In this document: positions 1 to 3,643 of the stretch, piece by piece | Position numbering within the stretch: position 1 is the first letter of the stretch | Layout: every line of letters begins with the position of its first letter | NCBI GenBank assembly: GCA_938003565.1 | Contig: CALKYB010000295.1 | Span: 1 to 5,740, forward strand | Length of the DNA: 5,740 nucleotides | Reading direction: 5' to 3' | Origin: an uncultured bacterium | Lineage (GTDB): Bacteria; Bdellovibrionota_C; UBA2361; SZUA-149; CALKYB01 | Made by a program: the position numbers and the translations under genes | The notes under the pieces: model-generated | The model's database searches: none | The model's input: the letters and a program-made list of their open reading frames with translations, nothing else | What the model was told of the DNA's origin: nothing

Positions 1-504
1 AAGCAAGCTCTCAGCTTCTTCAACCCACTCTGGAGCCAAGCCTATAGATAACTGGGAATCTAACTCTTGAGGGTCGTGACCAAGGTTTTTTAATATGGCT
101 AAATTGCGAAGCACATCGTGCGAATAACTACTTCTTGGCACCGTACTTGAAAAAAATAGACGCAATGTAGCTTCACTAAAACCATAAGTCTTCTTGATAC
201 CACTTAACGCCACTAAAAGTGAGCTACGTATAGATTTGTGAAGACAAAAAGCAAGGTCAAACTTCTTAGCTGAAATCTTCCGAGACATGAGCCAAAGCCC
301 GAGCAGACCACTATCATTACCACGCTTAGCAAAAGGTATGACCTCATCGACAGCAGAATGATGTCTAACTAGATCCACCGCACCTGGTGTGGTGAGAACA
401 GTTAAACAGGAATCGGGATAAATGTTTTTAATGTTTGAAAAAACAGCGGAAGACAGTATCGTATCACCCAAGAAACCAGTTTGTAGAACTAAAATCTTTT
501 TCAT
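1..504 (-). CDS. Glycosyltransferase family 9, LPS heptosyltransferase (WaaF/RfaF-like), N-terminal part
   Basis: The reading frame starts at the ATG at 504 and stays open to the window edge, giving 168 residues; the C-terminal half lies outside. Family 9 enzymes transfer L-glycero-D-manno-heptose from ADP-heptose to the growing LPS core at the cytoplasmic face of the inner membrane. The start, MKKILVLQTGFLGD, is the typical first strand and loop of the family; D14 matches the conserved acidic residue seen near position 13 in WaaC/WaaF. The segment FCLHKSIRSSLLVALSGIKK and the later HDVLRNLAILKNLG are also typical. No signal peptide or membrane segment is visible. The gene follows the epimerase gene by 25 nt, and I see no clear Shine-Dalgarno sequence, so translation may be coupled. 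The gmhB gene two positions upstream supports heptose as the substrate. Whether this is heptosyltransferase I, II or a later one cannot be told from half the protein. Confidence 0.87.
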   Translation of the reverse strand, partial: MKKILVLQTGFLGDTILSSAVFSNIKNIYPDSCLTVLTTPGAVDLVRHHSAVDEVIPFAKRGNDSGLLGLWLMSRKISAKKFDLAFCLHKSIRSSLLVALSGIKKTYGFSEATLRLFFSSTVPRSSYSHDVLRNLAILKNLGHDPQELDSQLSIGLAPEWVEEAESLL

Positions 505-529
505 AAAGAATTAGTCACAGCGACTCTAG

Positions 530-1489
530 CTACACCCTAGCGAGAAGTCCCTCTAACCACTTTGCTTCCGAAGCCAGTCCATCTCTGAGACAAACTTCTG
601 GTTTATACGCCAACTCCGCCGCTGCTCGAGAAATATCTGCCCCGGTGTGCTTCACATCCCCTTTCTGCCTATCCTGACGAGTGATTTCTATGGGCTTTCC
701 TATAATCTCCTCAATAGTTTTGATCGCATCATTTATGGTAACTCGAGACCCACCACCAATATTAAATACTAGCTCATCTCCCGAATAAGAAGCAGCTGCA
801 AAGTTCGCTTTTAATATATCAGAGATGAACGTAAAATCACGAGACTGCTCCCCATCATCATATAAGGTCAATGCTTCTCCAACTAGTCCTGCTTTGATAA
901 ATCGATGAAAAGCCATATCAGGTCTATGTCGCGGACCGTAGACAGTAAAATACCTTAAACTCGCAGTGGGCACTCCAAACTCTTTGGCATAGAGCACCAT
1001 CAAATGCTCACCAGAGAGCTTACTAACCCCATACGGGCTCACAGGTGAAGGTCTAAGATTTTCAGAAGTTGGTAAAGTTTGAGCATCCCCATAGACAGAG
1101 GAACTAGAAGCATATACGACCTTTTTTAAGGTTCCCTGTGCAAGTAACCCTCTCGATGCTTCGAGAATTTTCTGAGTGGCAATAATATTATTATCAGAAT
1201 AAATTGAAAACTGCTCACCCCAACTCGAACGGACTCCAGCCTGAGCAGCTTGATGAAATATATACTCAGCCCCCTCGAAAACCTTTGGCAAATCTAACTC
1301 TAATAAATTTTTCTCAAGAAAAGTAAACTTGTCGTTATCGAGCGCCTTCGCAATATTGAGGAGTTTAGTTTCTTTGGGATAGTAGTCAATAAAACAGTCA
1401 ATACCTAAGACATCATGACCAAGCTCCAACAAATAGTCCGCTAAACTTGATCCTACAAACCCCGCAACACCTGTAACAACACAATGCAT
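530..1489 (-). CDS. NAD-dependent epimerase/dehydratase (extended SDR, UDP-glucose/UDP-glucuronate 4-epimerase-like)
   Basis: This is a 319-residue nucleotide-sugar enzyme of the extended short-chain dehydrogenase family, a usual length. The N-terminal Rossmann motif is G7-x-x-G10-x-x-G13 (TGVAGFVG), and D31 after the second strand should hold the NAD ribose. HQAAQAGVRSSWG (79-91), the serine run and SVYG at 128-134, and Y153-x-x-x-K157 supply the catalytic site. RYFTVYGPR (179-187), RDF (217-219) and the GDVKHTGADISRA segment near the C terminus are typical of UDP-sugar 4-epimerases. The HQAAQAGVR block resembles UDP-glucuronate 4-epimerases more than E. coli GalE, and it is not like HldD, so I do not call it the heptose epimerase. 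I chose the ATG at 1489, which has GGGGA six bases upstream, over an in-frame TTG at 1510 that would add seven residues. The gap to gmhB is 24 nt, which suggests one operon. The sugar substrate is unknown. Confidence 0.88.
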   Translation of the reverse strand: MHCVVTGVAGFVGSSLADYLLELGHDVLGIDCFIDYYPKETKLLNIAKALDNDKFTFLEKNLLELDLPKVFEGAEYIFHQAAQAGVRSSWGEQFSIYSDNNIIATQKILEASRGLLAQGTLKKVVYASSSSVYGDAQTLPTSENLRPSPVSPYGVSKLSGEHLMVLYAKEFGVPTASLRYFTVYGPRHRPDMAFHRFIKAGLVGEALTLYDDGEQSRDFTFISDILKANFAAASYSGDELVFNIGGGSRVTINDAIKTIEEIIGKPIEITRQDRQKGDVKHTGADISRAAAELAYKPEVCLRDGLASEAKWLEGLLARV

Positions 1490-1513
1490 AAAAGTTCCCC
1501 ACTCGCACAAAAA

Positions 1514-2146
1514 CTAAGAAATTTTATTAACAGCAACTACAATAGAAGCTGAAGCCTCAACAATCGAGTCAACCACCAATGGCGCTAGATCTCGAGATTC
1601 TATACTTTTAACTTCAGACTGTCCATTACCTGTCAACACTAGAAATCGATTTTCATGCGGCAGCTCTAGTGCCTCTCCCACACCCGTGTCACTTAATTTA
1701 TCACCAACAACCCAACAAAGTTCTGACCAACTACAGCTAAGCTTCTTTCCATCAAGAACCACCTTGTATTCCTCAACCGAAGCTCTGATAAATCTTGAGA
1801 GCAAACTATCTAGCAAACTAACTTGGGGTTTTCGACAACCACAAAAGTCATCTGGACTATGAGGGCAAATCAAAAACTCATCAATGACTGCCTCAGAATC
1901 CTCCAACAAAAGCAACTCAGACAGTTTATTGTTCACAGATTGGAGATCATCTAAACTAAAATACCCCCTACCAATGCCGGATTGATTGCTAAGAACAATA
2001 ACTTTCAATCCTAGCCTTTTAAAATCACCAATGGCTTTTGCCGCTCCGGGAATCAAAACTAATCCATCCGGATCAGAAACATACCCAGTATCGACATTGA
2101 TAGTTCCATCTCGATCGAGAATCACAATAGGCTGATAATTTAGCAT
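1514..2146 (-). CDS. gmhB: D-glycero-D-manno-heptose 1,7-bisphosphate 7-phosphatase (HAD family)
   Basis: This 210-residue cytoplasmic HAD phosphatase removes the 7-phosphate from heptose 1,7-bisphosphate, a step in making ADP-heptose for the LPS core. HAD motif I is LDRDGT with nucleophile D11 and acid/base D13. Motif II is the serine/asparagine of LSNQSG (52-57), followed by IGRGYF, typical of GmhB. The structural zinc site is C94-x-H96-x5-C102-x-C104, leading into R105-K106-P107. Motif IV is VGDKLSD with D149 and D153. E. coli GmhB is about 191 residues. The extra length here lies mainly between RKP and VVGD (about residues 124-141), where E. coli has a much shorter stretch. The short zinc loop is shared with the HisB phosphatase domain, so histidinol phosphatase is the main alternative, but the heptosyltransferase two genes downstream favours GmhB. 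The ATG at 2146 has no obvious Shine-Dalgarno sequence. Confidence 0.9.
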   Translation of the reverse strand: MLNYQPIVILDRDGTINVDTGYVSDPDGLVLIPGAAKAIGDFKRLGLKVIVLSNQSGIGRGYFSLDDLQSVNNKLSELLLLEDSEAVIDEFLICPHSPDDFCGCRKPQVSLLDSLLSRFIRASVEEYKVVLDGKKLSCSWSELCWVVGDKLSDTGVGEALELPHENRFLVLTGNGQSEVKSIESRDLAPLVVDSIVEASASIVVAVNKIS

Positions 2147-2189
2147 TAAAAAGTATCTATCGAAGAGTGCGTTGAATACCAGTGTCTCA

Positions 2190-2219
2190 CTTCTATCACT
2201 AGGACAATAAAAGCGCCAA
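2190..2219 (-). promoter_or_regulatory. Weak sigma70 promoter candidate upstream of gmhB
   Basis: In the 100-bp spacer between the SPL-like gene and gmhB, reading on the minus strand, TTGGCG (2219-2214; 4 of 6 to TTGACA) is followed after 18 bp by TAGAAG (2195-2190; 4 of 6 to TATAAT). Transcription would begin near 2183, giving a leader of roughly 36 nt before gmhB. The fit is only moderate. The LPS genes could instead be read through from the gene upstream, since I see no convincing terminator in this spacer. Confidence 0.28.
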
Positions 2220-2246
2220 CTGGAGTGTGCTGCTCAATCAACCAAT

Positions 2247-3269
2247 TTAAGCTGCAAAAAAATCAAGTTGCACAGGACCCTTTGAAATTGAGGGAAATGG
2301 CTTCAACTTCTCCGGGGACAAGACCGAAACAGCACGATAAAGATCCGCAAAACAATAGGGTCGTAAGAACTCTTCACAAGAGAGAGAGCGAATTTTTTTA
2401 ACGAAAGGTAATTCTCCATACTCTTTTACCTCCCTGGGTAACCCATAAAACAAGCTCCCAAAGCTGATTCGATTTGAAAAATCATTCAAAAGCTCCGCAA
2501 AACTCCACACATCTCCTACTTTCTTCCCGTACGGTAAAATTGGAGAAACCTGAATACAAACAGGTAGGCCCCTACGCATTAACTCTCCACAAGTGGACAA
2601 TCTCTCTGAGATCCTTGGCTGACGAGGGGTCAAGGAACGCACCACTGACTCAAGCGGAGTTTCAACTGGAACGGCTACTATCAGGCTCTTAGAAAGACTA
2701 ACCAAAGTGGGTAAAGCCGAGAGCAGCATAGGAGAGCGGGTCTGTAAAACAATCCTAGCTGGTGGGTATCTCTCAAAGAGCTTCAGGCAAGATCTTGTCA
2801 AATCAAACTTACTTTGAAAAGAAAGAAACGGATCTGAGATGGTGCCAAAATACACAACTGTTTCTTGAAGCAGGCCTTTATTCATCTCAGCAGCCAATCG
2901 GGCTTCCAAGCTTTGTAAAATATCATCTTTAAATAAAAAATGCCGCCCCTCGGGAATGCGCAAACTCTTAGTTTCCTTAAACCTAAGGTGAAAACTATCA
3001 AAGAAAATGGGCTCTAGGTTCGAGTGCTCAGAAAGAGTCACCCCGTTCATATAAACATTTAGACTCAAGACTTTAGAAGCACCAAGATGAAAAGGCTTCT
3101 GTTCTTCAGCAAAAGTCTCAGAAGGAAAATCAATCAAACTAAGCTCCGCACGACGCCTCTTTGGAAGCATCCCATGCCTCGAGCTCGAATCAGAGAAAGC
3201 TAAGTTAGAAGTTCTTAAATCTAATTCGGAAACTGCTGTTACATCGTTTGCAAAACAAAGATTCGACAT
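2247..3269 (-). CDS. SPL-like radical SAM-fold protein lacking the iron-sulfur cluster cysteines (COG1533-like)
   Basis: The protein has 340 residues. Its central and C-terminal parts follow the pattern of spore photoproduct lyase-related radical SAM proteins. FGTISDPFLSF (141-151) stands where they have G-T-x-T-D-P-Y-Q. LTRSCLKLFERYP follows, then RIVLQTRSPMLLSALPTL (172-189; usually V-x-I-x-T-K-S), VAVPVET (198-204), RSLTPRQPRISERLST (211-226) and LPVCIQVSPILPYG (235-248). The segment that should carry the cluster, normally N-P-Y-x-G-C-x-H-x-C-x-Y-C, is SLNVYMNGVTLSEHS (69-83) and has no cysteine. The six cysteines (5, 161, 227, 238, 298, 306) form no CxxxCxxC. The frame is intact, so this is not an obvious pseudogene. 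The protein ends in QLDFF (334-338) plus two alanines. No signal peptide is evident; residues 1-60 are polar and probably flexible. The ATG at 3269 is favoured: AGGAGG lies eight bases upstream. An in-frame TTG at 3272 would add one residue. Family placement is by motif reading only, and the function is unknown. Confidence 0.72.
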   Translation of the reverse strand: MSNLCFANDVTAVSELDLRTSNLAFSDSSSRHGMLPKRRRAELSLIDFPSETFAEEQKPFHLGASKVLSLNVYMNGVTLSEHSNLEPIFFDSFHLRFKETKSLRIPEGRHFLFKDDILQSLEARLAAEMNKGLLQETVVYFGTISDPFLSFQSKFDLTRSCLKLFERYPPARIVLQTRSPMLLSALPTLVSLSKSLIVAVPVETPLESVVRSLTPRQPRISERLSTCGELMRRGLPVCIQVSPILPYGKKVGDVWSFAELLNDFSNRISFGSLFYGLPREVKEYGELPFVKKIRSLSCEEFLRPYCFADLYRAVSVLSPEKLKPFPSISKGPVQLDFFAA

Positions 3270-3277
3270 CAATTCGC

Positions 3278-3283
3278 CCTCCT
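3278..3283 (-). promoter_or_regulatory. Strong Shine-Dalgarno sequence of the SPL-like gene
   Basis: The minus strand carries a perfect AGGAGG followed by GCGAATTG and then ATG. Spacing is eight bases to the ATG at 3269 and five to an in-frame TTG at 3272, so the ATG is the better start. It is the clearest ribosome binding site in the window; the gmhB and glycosyltransferase starts have none that I can see. It shows the frame is meant to be translated. Confidence 0.8.
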
Positions 3284-3285
3284 AC

Positions 3286-3330
3286 AATAAATAAAAAAGA
3301 GCAAAATCAAAAACACCTAAATAATCTTGC
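3286..3330 (-). terminator. Terminator-like hairpin with U-tract, possible attenuator before the SPL-like gene
   Basis: On the minus strand GCAAGATT (3330-3323) can pair with GATTTTGC (3308-3301) in eight base pairs, two of them G-U, around a 14-nt loop. A T-rich run with six T in a row (3298-3293) follows at once. A second pairing, GAGCAA (3347-3342) with TTGCTC (3304-3299), ends directly at the same T-run and excludes the first. The tract ends just before the AGGAGG at 3283. This could attenuate the SPL-like gene or end transcripts read through from metH. The stem is AU-rich and weak, so a chance fit in an AT-rich leader is quite possible. Confidence 0.35.
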
Positions 3331-3352
3331 CCCAACTCAAATTGCTCGGTTA

Positions 3353-3559
3353 GTTTTTAGACCAGCCATCGATTGGACGACGCAAAGCCTTAACAAGTGC
3401 AAATATAAATTGAACTAAACAATGCCGTTACTCCAGCCCGGTAGGGGAAAACCCGGGAGTAAGGATACAGAAGCATTTCCTGAGAAAGAAATATAAACCT
3501 ATACGTTTAAGAAATGTTTCACCCCAATACCACCAGCCGAAAATCAGACATCTAAAAAC
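3353..3559 (-). other. Candidate structured leader RNA of the SPL-like gene
   Basis: This covers most of the 374-bp intergenic region, in which I find no convincing gene. On the minus strand GTTTTTAGA (3559-3551) is the exact complement of TCTAAAAAC (3361-3353) and could close a domain of about 207 nt. Inside, ATTGG (3528-3524) matches CCAAT (3376-3372). CATTTC (3516-3511) matches GAAATG (3479-3474) around a small TAAAC/GTTTA hairpin (3509-3505 with 3498-3494). TTACTCC/GGAGTAA (3462-3456 with 3434-3428) forms a further arm. These pairs are nested without crossing. Each could arise by chance in a region this size; only the set is suggestive. It matches no riboswitch class that I recognise. Confidence 0.3.
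3421..3477. repeat. GC-rich inverted repeat (hairpin) in the AT-rich intergenic region
   Basis: A GC-rich island stands out in AT-rich surroundings. The arms TTACTCC (3428-3434) and GGAGTAA (3456-3462) are perfect inverted repeats. The interior holds CCCGG (3437-3441) and CCGGG (3453-3457), which could pair instead of the inner bases of the first stem. An outer pair AATGC (3421-3425)/GCATT (3473-3477) could extend it. No T-run follows on either strand, so it does not look like a terminator. It could be an arm of a leader RNA or one copy of a dispersed palindromic repeat; a single window cannot tell. Confidence 0.45.
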
Positions 3560-3573
3560 CAACATATAGAAGA

Positions 3574-3602
3574 ACTATATACTCCAAGACACACTACTTC
3601 AA
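3574..3602 (-). promoter_or_regulatory. Sigma70 promoter candidate for the SPL-like gene
   Basis: On the minus strand TTGAAG (3602-3597; 4 of 6 to TTGACA) is followed after exactly 17 bp by TATAGT (3579-3574; 5 of 6 to TATAAT). It is the best sigma70-like match I found in the window. Transcription would start near 3567 and leave a leader of about 298 nt before the SPL-like gene. The -10 box overlaps a small perfect inverted repeat, ATATAG/CTATAT (3564-3569 and 3575-3580), that could be an operator or simply AT-rich sequence. Confidence 0.42.
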
Positions 3603-3617
3603 GTAACTTAAACAAAG

Positions 3618-3642
3618 TTATCCACAGGCGAAGTGTTGATAA
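3618..3642. promoter_or_regulatory. Inverted pair of DnaA-box-like sequences beside the metH stop
   Basis: TTATCCACA (3618-3626, plus strand) is a perfect DnaA box. TTATCAACA (3642-3634, minus strand) differs from it at one position. They face each other across seven bases, one base beyond the metH stop codon. The pair also makes an imperfect hairpin (TTATC/GATAA plus ACA/TGT), and on the minus strand it is followed by CTTTGTTT, so a weak metH terminator is an alternative. Only two boxes are present, there is no cluster, and genes on both sides run the same way; an origin is therefore not supported. Confidence 0.4.
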
Positions 3643-3643
3643 G

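Noticed and set aside
530..1510. Calling the SDR HldD (ADP-heptose 6-epimerase) from its LPS-heptose neighbours
   Set aside because: Its active-site surroundings (HQAAQAGVR, GDVKHTGADI) match UDP-sugar 4-epimerase-like SDRs rather than HldD.
2170..2205. Inverted repeat CCTAGTG...CACTGG downstream of the SPL-like gene as its terminator
   Set aside because: The stem has a bulged base and is not followed by a T-run on the minus strand.
2474..2692. Plus-strand open frame of 72 codons inside the SPL-like gene
   Set aside because: It lies wholly antisense to a frame with family motifs and a strong ribosome binding site, and its translation shows no recognisable motif.
3379..3389. GACGCAAAGCC on the plus strand, identical to a conserved core of the cyclic-di-GMP-I riboswitch
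   Set aside because: I cannot build the expected flanking tetraloop hairpin and receptor helix, and no plus-strand gene follows. A covariance-model scan would settle it; for now it is taken as chance.
3402..3407. TATATT on the minus strand as a -10 box closer to the SPL-like gene
   Set aside because: Five of six bases match, but no acceptable -35 box lies 16-18 bp upstream. The candidate at 3574-3602 fits better.
3270..3643. The AT-rich intergenic region with DnaA boxes as a replication origin
   Set aside because: Only two boxes, no box cluster, no AT-rich repeat array typical of an unwinding element, and all genes on both sides run in the same direction.
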